Source: Phallusia fumigata (lineage: Eukaryota > Chordata > Ascidiacea > Phlebobranchia > Ascidiidae). From it: 20,752 bases of DNA. Location of the stretch: NCBI GenBank assembly GCA_008931825.1, contig QXVZ01027862.1, positions 3,112 through 23,863 of the forward strand. Direction: 5' to 3'. Position 1 is the stretch's first letter, and every line of letters begins with the position of its first letter. The translations under genes and the position numbers were made by a program. Positions 1-12,600 of this stretch are shown piece by piece. A model generated the notes under the pieces. It saw only the letters and a program-made list of their open reading frames with translations, was not told the DNA's origin and did no database searches.

Positions 1-699
1 CACAAAAGCCAACTGTATTTGTGCAAGTTGCATTGTGATGACAATTGTCCATGCTGAAATTACATTCATCAATATCCTCACAATTAGTTCCATTTCCAGT
101 AAAACCATTTGCACAATTGCACATAAAACTGCCAACTGTATTTGTGCAAGTTGCATTGTGATGACAATTGTGCACACTTAAATTGCATTCATCATTATGC
201 TCACAGTTAGTTCCATTTCCAGTAAAACCATTTGCACAATTGCACATAAAACTGCCAACAGTATTTGTGCAAGTTGCATTGTGATGACAATTGTCCATGT
301 TTAAATTACATTCATTCATATCTTCACAATTAGTTCCATTTCCAGTAAAACCATTTGCACAACTGCACATGAAACTGCCAACTGTATTTGTGCAAGTTGC
401 ATTGTGATGACAATTGTCCATGCTTAAATCGCATTCATGAATATCTTCACAAGTAGTTCCATTTCCAGAGAATCCGTTTGCACAATTGCAAGTATAACTG
501 CCAACTGTATTGATGCAATTTGCATTTCGGTCACAAGGACTCAGACTACATTCATTCAGGTCTATGCAAATTGTTCCATTGCTGGTAAGCCCACTGTTAC
601 ATTTGCAAGAATATCCTGTGTTTGTAGGTATGCAGGTTGCATTAATGGGACATGCATTGGACCCATCACAGGTAGCTGTTGATGCTTCTCCAGAACCTT
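1..699 (-). CDS. EGF-repeat exon (one EGF plus five calcium-binding EGF, partial)
   Basis: The acceptor TGTTTACAG is followed in phase 1 by GSGEAST and then EGF modules without any intron to the window edge. Module 1 (about 563-670) has six Cys and no calcium site. Modules 2-6 (562-446, 445-323, 322-200, 199-77, 76 to edge) have the DxxEC start and six Cys, and the sequence CTNTVGSFMC fits the C-x-[DN]-x4-[FY]-x-C pattern for Asp/Asn hydroxylation in calcium-binding EGF. Each repeat carries N-glycosylation sequons NAT and NGT. Repeats 3-6 are nearly identical and 123 bp long. Repeat 3 has DIHEC and repeat 5 has HNDEC, which may weaken calcium binding. The gene continues beyond base 1. Confidence 0.9.
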
Positions 700-3600
700 C
701 TGTAAACACATTTTTATGAACATGAAAACAGTTACATTTTTCCCAAAACATGCTGTTGTTAAATATGGTTTTCAAACAACTGCTGTTGGGAATTATGACA
801 AGAAATTGTTTAACAGTGTTTTGATTTTGACAGCTCATTAACATGACTTGAAGTTCAGTATTTTCATGTGAGCATATTTTTTCGCATTTATAGTCATATG
901 TAAGATGCAGATCCACTGGATTGTTTGGGGTTACTACACTTCCATGGTATGGTGTAGCAATATTTCCATGTAACCTTGCCACTAAAATTTGTAATTTTTG
1001 CCTAACACAAAGTACCTGTTGTTGATGGTTCAGATATTTCCGTTCCAGCAACACCTGCAAGAATCACTTTGGAATGAGAATGGAATGTTTAGGATTAATG
1101 GATTGAAAAACTTACCTGTTGTGCTTGGTGCTATTCGTAGTGCAGCGTTGGTTGTTTCAGTTACTGCATAATTGAATAAAATTTAGTTTTGCCCCACAAA
1201 CCCCTTTCTTAATTTACTTTGGTTTAGTAAACATAGACATAGAAATGCAAGTAACTGGAAGGAAATCATATGTTGTTAGGTAGATGCCTACTCATTTCAT
1301 TCTTGTTTAATTGACATGTTGGTAATGATTTGCAAAACTTACCGGATGTTGATTCAGAGGTTGTTACCGAATCGCCCAATCCTTCAGTCGTATCTATAGG
1401 GTTAAAAAGTAACACAGTTACATACATTTTTGGCCAACATTGACTATAGGCATTTAAATCATTTACCCTTGCTTTTAACAAAACAAACCTTATCATACAA
1501 AGTGAATTTGTGCAATAAACTTGTGTTGTTTCGAGATGCACATTGAAATAAATATCACTACCTGTTGTAGCAGGCAATGTAGAGGCAACTATTGCGTAAT
1601 CTGTCCATTTTGAAGAATCTTGTGATAATAAAAAAGGTGATTAGCATCCATTTTTACAGAAAAAAAAACATTGTAGAACTTAAACCAACTAAAAAAATAC
1701 AACTTACCTGTTGTTGTTATGATTTCAGTTGTTGTTGCAAATTCTGTAGATTTGTACCAAACAAGTAGGCATGAATAACAAGTGTACATTATGTCATGTA
1801 AATAATTGCTTCATTATCTACCATTAAAACCCAAACTTTACTCCATGACAATACCTGTAGTGGTGTCACCTTCAATGTTTCCTGATCCTTCAGTTGTATC
1901 TGCAACATTAAGGATTTGTTTAAAAGCACCATTTATAATTTTTGTTTACAGTGTGTTTCCACATAATTTATTGAAATCATGAAAAGTAGCCCACAAAAAA
2001 TTAGCTTCGCAACCTGTCAGTAGTATGTGGGCATTTAGTGTTAGCAAAATGGACTGGCTTGCTGTTTTGTCAAACTAATTAGTGTCACCTGGTAAACTTT
2101 GTAACATTGTATTTACATGTGTACTTAGGATTCTGTAATATCTTGTAATGCAGTATTATGCTATTCATAAAATTTTACCTGTTGTAGTTTGAAAAGTGAC
2201 CGTTTCTGCGGTTTTGTCTGCAAACAATATTAAGGAAATTTGATGATTAATAATTTCATATTTTAAACAGAATTTTTTGGAGTAGACCCAGCTAATACAC
2301 TTTTATGAATAGGTAAATATATTTACCACTTCCTCACACTGTAAGTTTTACTATTGCCTTAAACAAGGTTGCTTTCATTGTTACCTGATGTTGTTGATTC
2401 GATTAACTCAGAAGTTGTGGCAACACCTGCAAGAAACACCTTGGAATGAAAACCAAATTCTTGGCATTAATAGATTAAAAAAGTTTACCTTCTGTGCTTG
2501 GTACCACTGGTAGTGGGGCATCAGTTGTTTCGATTACTGAAAAAATGCTTTGTTTTGATACATGTTAAAATATAAATGTAAGTGGCATGAAGGATTTTAA
2601 ATGTTTATAGATAGTCGATGCCCACATGTTTTTTACTTTGATTGACATGTTAGTAATAATTTCTGAAACTTATCAAATGTTGTTTCAGAGCTGCTTGCCA
2701 CATTGCCTGATCCTTCAGCTGTATCTATGGAGTTGGACAGTAACATACATTACCACTTCTGTTACTATATTTATGTTTGATTAAGGATGCTTTAGAGTTC
2801 CCAAAAAATAGTGTAGTTTAAAACAATTTGTTCAGTACCAAATATCATTGCCAAGGACATAGTGTTTATTGTAAACCATGTTTGTTTAACATTGATTTTA
2901 TGTTGTAAAAAACTTTTGCATGTCCTAGCTTCTGCATGTTGCAAATCAGTGCTTTTGTTTATAATTTTCCAATTGTGCTTTATTGCCAAGATATTGAGCC
3001 ACCAAGATGGCAATGGGTTAGCGCAAATGCCTTGTGCTCAAAGGTTTTGGGTTCTAATCCTGTCTTGGTCACTTGTGTTTCCATGAGTACGAACGAATAC
3101 ATAAACGGCTGCTATTTCACACCGAAACGGACGTTTTGCTGACTAAACTTAAGCGGTGATGAACTCAGTATGTTTGCTGTTTTGCGATGTAGAAGACAGT
3201 GTGGCACAGCAATTTATTTATTCGTTCGCACGTGCAACATCTTCCAACATGTATAAAGAGACTATTATCATTATGACAAACGAATCCCAGCTGTTGATAC
3301 TACACCACTGCTATACATGATTGCGTAGTGTTAACTAAAATGCGTTTGCTTAATAACGCTGTAAAGATAATACCTTACAATAACTTTGCTCTCATTTACA
3401 GTGGGGGGGGGGGGGACAGTAGCATGTAAGCTTATATTTGGTTGGTCAAAAAGCCCAATGTCCTTGTTGGATTTACAGCGCATTGCTGAAACCACGTTGG
3501 AAAGGGTTGTTAAGAATTTGCGGTTTACTACGGCTCAGCCAAAGGTCACTGCAGGTCAAACTATTGGTTAGTGTAACTGAGGGGGTTAATTCATGCTTTT

Positions 3601-6600
3601 GACATTGAGATTGAAATTGACATGATGTGGGAAATGATATAGTTAAATTACTTTTTGTTTAAATTTGTAAAACTGATTTTTTTAACCGAACACGTCCTAA
3701 AAACACCACTACTATTCAGATATTACATGTGTGTAGGCACCCATATGTTTATGCTAGCAGAAACAATCATGTCATAAAATGTAATAATCCTGACAGGTCC
3801 ACTATAAATATAACTTTCTGTGCTGTATAACATTGCTAAAGCTAGTTTATCATTACCTGTTGTTGGTGGTTCCATTAATTTAGAAGTTGTCGCAGCACCT
3901 GCAAGAAACACCTTGGATTAAAAATTTCAGTCATAAAGATCAAAACACTAATAGTCTCTCCTTATGATTCTATGGTGATCAAATACAGATACCCATGTGT
4001 TGTTTTAAAGTTGCCAAATCTTTCATTTCATTCTAATATTTACAATGCCAAAAAAAATTACGGTTTACCAGGCTCTTGCTGAAATTTATACTGACCCAAA
4101 ATACTTTGGTTCGGTGTATTGCAAATCAGTGCTTTTGTTAAATTTAAACTAATTGTGCTTTATTGCCAAGATATTGAGCCGCCAAGACGGACAAGTGGTT
4201 AGTGCAAATGTTCGTGAGGTTTTGGGTTCTAATCCTGTCTTGGTCGCTTGTGTTTCTATGAGCAACAAACTTAATCGATATTGCTCCAACCTATGGGAAT
4301 CGATGGGTTAAACTAAATTTAAGTCACCAACTTGTTTTGATTGTACAAAATAAAGTGACTGTATTAAAAAAAAAAATTACCTGTTGTATCAGGCAATTTT
4401 GAGGCAGCTATTATTTCATCTGTAAGTTTGAAAGAACCTTGTAATTGAAAAAAAACTGCTTTCCTTTTCACTTTTATTGAAAAATTTGATCAGTTCAAAT
4501 CCACTTCTAAAAAATAAACCCACCTGTTGTCGTTGTGATTTTATTTCTTGTTTGAATTTCTGTAAATTTGTACAAAAAGGTTGTTTGCACTTTATTGTGT
4601 CTGGTCATGTAGAAATGTGCACTATTTTCAACATTAAAATTTTTTACTCAGCCGTTTCCCAAATACCTGTAGTGGTATCAGCTTCAACATTTCCTGATCC
4701 CTCAGTTGTGTCTGTAACTTTATGAAAGAATTATGCATCACCACCAACTTTAATTATAGTATAGTTTGTTCTAAAACTCCATTGTTGTTGAAAGTATAGA
4801 AAGTAGACAACAAACAGATTTAGCTTCACAACCTGTCAGTGTCAACAGGCTTTTAATGTTAGCAGAATGTTTTGTCAACATAATTTGTATTACCTGGAAA
4901 ACTATGCAACACATGACTTTGTAAGTACATATCCCATTATATTTTTATGCGTAAATAAGATTTTCTTTTAATATGTGATGCAATGCCATGCCATGTGTTT
5001 AAGAAGTGCTTGTTTTGTCAGGTTTGCCTCCAAAGAAAACTAGAGAAATTTTATATTGATCAGTTTGACAACTTTTACTTCCAAATGGATTTTTAAAGGG
5101 TAGCATGTCTCAGTGTATAAAAACGTTAAAGTAACGTGCCCCTATTTAAATATGCAGCAAAGGTTAATGCATGATAATAAAAATATACACCTGTTGAACT
5201 CAGTAATGCTGACAAAGGAACAGTTGCAACATCAGTCGTTCTTGTTAAATCTTGTGTACATCAAAAAATTACATTGAATATGCATTTATTTTTGTTGTTT
5301 TTTTAGCAATGAAGTTATTCCTCAATGAAATTAACCTCTCAGCATTAAAAAATCATAACTCGAATCTGTTGTGGTTTTCTTTCAGCACTTGTTACTGCTT
5401 CTATAAAGTTGTGTTGATTATCTTTGATCTTTTAGTTGTTTTTTTACCAATGCAACAGTACATTGTCACATGTCTTCTGATACAACTTGTTAGATACAGA
5501 CTGTTTAAATCATTAACATAGCTGCTATATACTCAAAATCAAATCATCTGTTTCACATACCCATTGTACTTTCTCCAGCATGTCCAGGTGTTTCAGTTTC
5601 TGTTAAAAAAATTTTTGATGAGATGTTAAAGATAAAAAAAGCTTGTAAGCGCAGTACCTAATGCATTAAGTGTTGTAACTCCAGCTGAGGTCAAAACATC
5701 TGAAGTTCCTGTGTAGTACATCAATAATAGTTTTCTCATTTTAGTAACATCATTCAAGTAATTACAAATTTTTGAGAACAAGTCATACAGAAGCCATAAC
5801 CAAACAATTTTAGGAATCTTACCTGATGAAGTTTCAAACTTTCCAAATCCAGTTGTGTATAAAATTTTACTTTATATAGTGTTTCATGAAATTACAGTTT
5901 TGGGGACTTGTCAAGATAAACTTGTTGAGGCAATACACTCATTTACCAAATAAAACACAAATTAACATGACAAAGTAGACTGTATTAATCTTAAGGTAGT
6001 TTTAGCTAAAAATAAACGAAGTTTGTCCTGTTGTACAATTCATATTTACCTGTTGTACTTGATGATGTTGGAGCAGCGGTTGTTACAACATCAGTTGTTT
6101 CTGTAGAGACCACAGACATTATAAATTGGCATTTAACAAGTGATTTTTTGCAAAACAAGTATTTGACCATTTGCTTATACTCCCATTTCTCTACTTGTGT
6201 CTGCAACTGCCGTATTGCCAATGCAAAATTAGTTCATTGTTTTAAATTTATTTGATTATAAAACAAATATTTTATTGTTTTTCTTTCAATTCACAACTCA
6301 TCTATTCAAATACATCACAAACAGACCTGTTGTACCTTGTGTTGTCTCTTTAGCAGTTTCTTCGATCTCTGTTGAAATACAGTTTTATTACGACAGTAAA
6401 TTGATTTGCAAACACACAATTAAAAAGAGATTAAGCAAGATGGGTGTATTTTGAAGTGTAGTACAAAGTTCTTTTCATAGTTTGAAACAATTAGATTATT
6501 GTCTAAAATTCCTTTGGAATGGATAAACAATTTACCTGTTGTAGCACCAGTTACAGAATTGCCTGATCCTTCACTTGTGTCTGCAACTATTAAAAACATG

Positions 6601-9600
6601 CAAAATAATAATTTATATTACACTTAGGTCTAAAAGCTCTTCAAACAAATTTTCCACAACTAGTTTTTACAAGTTGGGTAAATGCGAAAACAAATGTTCT
6701 AGTATCTTTTGGTAATTCTGTATTTGTTCACATACTTGTGCTTTGAGTTTTTGCTCCAGTAGTGGTGTAGATTTCTACAATTGCATATAATATTGTAAAA
6801 TTTAAGTTGATTTATTTGCTATTGTTAAAACAACTTCATACAAACTACTCCCTATCACTAACTCATTGTTACACAAGCTAAAATTACCTGATGTAGTGTG
6901 CTTTGTCATTTGAGTAGTTGTAACGATTTCTTCAAAAACATATTAAAAAACAATGGACAGTGTTTGCAAAATCATGGCAAATGTACTTTATTACCCGCAA
7001 TGTATTATTTTTACAAATACTCAAGTTACCTGTTGTGCTTTGTGTTCTTTCATCGGTGGTTGTGGTCAGTTCTGCAGTTGATAGTACATCATATGCTTTT
7101 AAAACAGTACATTAATAAAATCATATGTAACAATAACAACTATTTCAAACAAAACTCATGTCAGTCAAGCAAGTCAAAGGGCCTGGACAATAGGCAAAAA
7201 CATTTTTATAACTGTTACAAAATATTTATTTTTTTACTTGTGTCTGGAGCTGTCATATTGTTTGTGTGAAAAAAGTCCAGTGTTTCTATTTACTTGATCA
7301 TATAAGCATAGAGTTTTTCAGTTTATCTCCAGGGGTTTATTATACAACTTTTTCAAATATATTCCAATGATACCTGTTGTGCCTTGTGTTGTCACTTTAG
7401 ATGTTATGTATTTACTTAATCATGGCATATGTATTATATTACACGCGATGTATTTTTTACAAATACACAAGTTACCTGTTGTGCTTTGTGTTCTTTCATT
7501 AGTGGTTGTGGTCAGTTCTGCAGTTGATAGTACATCATATGCTTATAAAACAGTACATTAATAAAATGTTATGTAAAAATAACAACTGTTTCAAACAAAA
7601 CTCATGTCAGTCAAGCAAGTCAAAGGACCTTGACAATAGGCAAAAACATTTTTTTACCTGTTACAAAAATTTATTTTTTTACTTGTATTTGGAGCTGTCA
7701 TATTGATTGCGAAAATAGTCGAATGTTTTTTATTTATTTGATTGTAAAAGCGCTTTTTTTTACATCCCTTAGAGATATAATACAACTTTTTTAAATACAT
7801 CCCATACCTGTAGTGATACCTGTAGTGCCTTGTGTTGTCACTTTAGTTGTTGTTTTAAAATCTGTTAAAGGATGATATTATTACTGCAGTAAACCTATTT
7901 CAAAATATCTTTTAAATGTAGAACTCCGTGATGTTTGTCCACAAAATGTCACAACTTCACTAATGTAATGCAAAGTCTCTTATTATGGTTTGAAAGAAAT
8001 TAATTATTTTTATACATGAATTTAGAATGGCTAAAACATACCTGTTGTAACACCAGTTTCAGAATTGCCAGATCCTTCATTGTCCGCAACTATTAAAAAG
8101 ATGCAAAACAAGAATTTATATTTACACTTAGGTCTAAAAGCTCTGCAAACAAATTTTCCACAATTAGAAGTTGAGTAAATGAAAAAGCAATTGTTCTAGT
8201 ATCATTTGTCAATTTATTATTTGTTCACATGTCAAACATACTTGTGCTTTGTGTTGTTGCCTGAGTAGTTGTGAAGATTTCTGCAATTATATTTTTTACT
8301 GTAAAGCTTAAGTTGTGTTACAATGCTTTTGCAATTAATTTCAGTTTTACCATTTGTTGTTTGCACTGTTGGTCTAACTGCTGCATCTGTAGCTGTTTCT
8401 GTGAAATCATAAAACGATTGAAGACACTTGGATAAAAAAAAGTGTTGGAAATTAGGAGTACTGGTCACATGTTTGTATTCCTTTGGCAAAGAAAACAGAG
8501 TTTTGTTGTTGTTAGTTATTACCTGCCATAGCTTTCAAATTATTAGATTCTTCAGTTGTGTCTGCAATTAAACAACTAATCGACTTGATTGTCATCACCA
8601 TATTATCCACAATAATATTTTTCTGAAAGTGATTTATTTGCTATTGTTAAAGTAACTTCATTTGGGTTGTTGTAATGATTTCTTTCAAAACATATTAAAA
8701 AAAACAATATACAGTGTTTACAAAATCATGGCAAATATATTTTATTACATGTTTAATATTTTTTACAAATACTCAAGTTACCTGTTGTGCTTTGTGTTCT
8801 TTCATCGGTGGTTGTGGTCAGTTCTGCAGTTGATAGTACATCATATGATTCTAAAACAGTACATTAATAAAATTTTTTGTAACAAGAACTATTTGAAACA
8901 AAACTCATGTCAGTCAAGCAAGTCAAAGGGCCTGGACAGGAGGCGAAAACATTTTTTTAACAGTTACGGAAAATATTTGTTTTATTACTTGTGTCTGGAG
9001 CTGTCATATTGCTGGTATGAAAACAGTCCAATGATTTTTATTTACTTGATTATAAAATCCCACATTTTTTTCTGTTCATCTCCAGGAGTTTTAGTACAAT
9101 ACAACTTATTTAAATACATAGATACCTGTTGTGCCTTGTGTTGTCACTTTAGATGTTGTTTCAAAATCTGCTGAAGTATAATTTTGTTACTGCAGTAAAT
9201 GTATTGAAAAACATGTTTTACAGGGCGATGTCTGTGATGTTGGTCCACTAAATGTCACAACTTCACTATTTTCTCCAAACACATCATTAAAGAGGTATTA
9301 AACAAGATCAAAATCATGGCATATGTATTTTATTACACGCTATGTATTTTTTACAAATACTCAAGTTACCTGTTGTGCTTTGTGTTCTTTCATCGGTGTT
9401 TGTGGTCAGTTCTGCAGTTGATAGTACATCATATGCTAAAAAAACAGTACATTATCAAAATGTTCTGTAACAAGAACCACTATTTCAAACAAAACTCATG
9501 TCAGTCAAGTAAGTCAAAGCACCTGGACAATAAACAAAGACATTCTTTCAGCTGTTACAAAATATTTATTCTTTTACTTGTGTCTGGAGCTGTCATATTG

Positions 9601-12600
9601 CTTGTGCGAAAAAAAAGTCCAGTGTTTTTATTTACTTGATTATATAAGCATACAGTTTTTCAGTTTATTTCCAGGGGTTTATTATACAACTTTTTTAAAT
9701 ACATTCCAATGATACCTGTTGTGCCTTGTGTTGTCACTTTAGATGTTGTTTGAAAATCTGTTAAAGTATAATTTTATTACTGCGGTAAATGGATTAAAAA
9801 ATATTTTTTAACTGTTGATCTCTGTGATGTTGGTCCACTAAATGTCACAACTTCATTACTTTCTGCAAACACACCATTAACGAGGTATTAAGCAAGATCT
9901 GTGCATTTTGAAATGTAATGCAATATTCCTTTTCATGGTTTGAACAAAATAAATTTTTTTCTAATCTGGCATTAGAATGGTTAAAACACACCTGTTGTAA
10001 CACCAGTTTCAGAATTGCCCGAACCTTCATTATTGTCTGCAACTATTAAAAAGATGCAAAGTAAGAATTTATATTTACACTTAGGTCTAAAAGCTCTGCA
10101 AACAAATTTTCCAGAATCAGAAATTAAGTAAATACAAAAGCAAATGTTCTAAAATCATTTGTCAATTTATTATTTGTTCACATGTCAAACATACTTGTGC
10201 TTTGAGTTGTTGCTTGAGTAGTTGTGAAAATTTCTGCAATTAAATTTTTTGCTGTAAAGCTTCAATTCTGTTACAATGCTTTTGCAACGTTTAAACAATT
10301 TTACCATATGTTGTTTGCGCTGTTGGTCTAGTTGCTGCAACCGTAGATGTTTCTTCAAAATCATAAAATAATTGATCACTTGGATTGAAAAATAAAAAGC
10401 GTTGAAAATTAGGAGTACTGGTCACATATTTGTATTTCTTAGGTGAAGAAAACTCTGTTTTGTTATTGATAGCATTACCTGCCACAGCTTCCAAATTATT
10501 AGATTCTTCAGTTGTGTCTGCAATTAAACCATTAATTGACTTACTTCTCATGACCATATTATTCACAATAATATTTAACTGAAAGTGATTAATTGCTATT
10601 GTTAAAGCACTTCATACAAATTATTTCCTATCACTAACTTATTATTACACAAGCTAAATTTACCTGATGTAGTATGCTTTGACATTTGAGTAGTTGGGAC
10701 GATTCCTTCAAAAAACATATTAAGAAAACAATGGACAGTGTTTACAAAATCATGGCATATGTATTATGTTATATGCTATGTATTTTTTACAATTACTCAA
10801 GTTACCTGTTGTGCTTTGTGTCCTTTGATTGGTGGTTGTGGTCAGTTCTGCAGTTGATAGTACATCATATGCTTATAAAACAGTACATTATTAAAAATGT
10901 TATGTTACAAGAACCACTATTTCAAACAAAACTCATGTCAGTCAAGCAAGTCAAAGCACCTGGACAATAAACAAAGACATTTTTTCAACTGTTACAAAAT
11001 ATTTATTTTTTACTTATGTCTGGAGCTGTCAAATTGCTTGTGCGAAAAAAAAGTCCAGTGTTTTTATTTACTTGATTATATAAGCATACAGTTTTTCAGT
11101 TTATCTCCAGGGGTTTATTATACAACTTTTTTAAATACATTCCAATGATACCTGTTGTGCCTTGTGTTGTCACTTTAGATGTTGTTTCAAAATCTGTTAA
11201 AGTATAATTTTTTTACTGCAGTAAATGTATTTAAAAATGTCACAACTTCACTACTTTCTGCAAACACACCATTAACGAGGTATTAAGCAAGATCTGTGCA
11301 TTTTGAAATGTAATGCAAAGTTCCTTTTCATGGTTGAAACAAAATTAATTTTTTTTAACCTGGCATTAGAATGGTTAAAACACACCTGTTGTAACACCAG
11401 TTTCAGAATTGCCAGATCCTTCATTGTCTGCAGCTATTAAAAAGATCCAAAGTAAGAATTTATATTTACACTTAGGTCTAAAAGCTCTGCAAACAAATTT
11501 TCCACAATTAGAAGTTGAGTAAATGCAAAAGCAAATGTTCTAGTATCATTTGTCAATTTATTATTTGTTCACATGTCAAACATACTTGTGCTTTGAGTTG
11601 TTGCCTGAGTAGTTGTGAAGATTTCTGCAATTACATTTTTTACTGTAAAGCTTAAGTTTTTTTACAATGCTTTTGCAATCAATTTCAGATTTACCATTTG
11701 TTGTTTGCACTGTTGGTCTAACTGCTGTATCTGTAGCTGTTTCTGTGAAATCATAAAATGATTGAAGACACTTGGATGAAAAAAAAGTGTCGGAAATTAG
11801 GAGTACTGGCCACATGTTTGTATTTCTTTGGTGAAGAAAACAGTGTTTTGTTGTTGTTAGTTATTACCTGCCACAGCTTTCAAATTATTAGATTCTTCAC
11901 TTGTGTCTGCAATTAAACAACTAATCGACTTAATTGTCATTACCATATTATCCACAATAATATTTTTCTGAAAGTGATTTATTTGCTATTGTTAAAGCAA
12001 CTTCATTTGAGTTGTAACGATTTCTTTAAAACATATTCAAAAAACAATATACAGTGTTTACAAAATCATGGCATATATACTTTATTACACGCTATGTATT
12101 TTTTACAAATACTCAAGTTACCTGTTGTGCTTTGTGTTCTTTCATCGGTGGTTGTGGTCAGTTCTGCAGTTGATAGTACATCATATGATTCTAAAACAGT
12201 ACATTAATAAAATTTTTTGTAACAAGAACTATTTGAAACAAAACTCATGTCAGTCAAGCAAGTCAAAGGGCCTGGACAGGAGGCGAAAACATTTTTTTAA
12301 CAGTTACGGAAAATATTTGTTTTATTACTTGTGTCTGGAGCTGTCATATTGCTTGCATGAAAAGAGTCCAATGATTGTTATTTACTTGATTATAAAAACC
12401 CACATTTTTTCTGTTCATCTCCAGGGGTTTTTGTACAATACAACTTATTTAAATACATAGATACCTGTTGTGCCTTGTGTTGTCACTTTAGATGTTGTTT
12501 CAAAATCTGCTGAAGTATAATTTTGTTACTGCAGTAAATGTATTGAAAAACATGTTTTACAGGGCGATGTCTGTGATGTTGGTCCACTAAATGTCACAAC

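Noticed and set aside
3386..3571. Plus-strand open frame across the G run
   Set aside because: It depends on a 13-G homopolymer, has no splice signals and no recognisable domain.
4182..4243. Functional tRNA gene
   Set aside because: At 62 nt it is too short, D and anticodon arms do not fold well, box B has lost its CG, and a second copy with the same leader shows it is a repeat.
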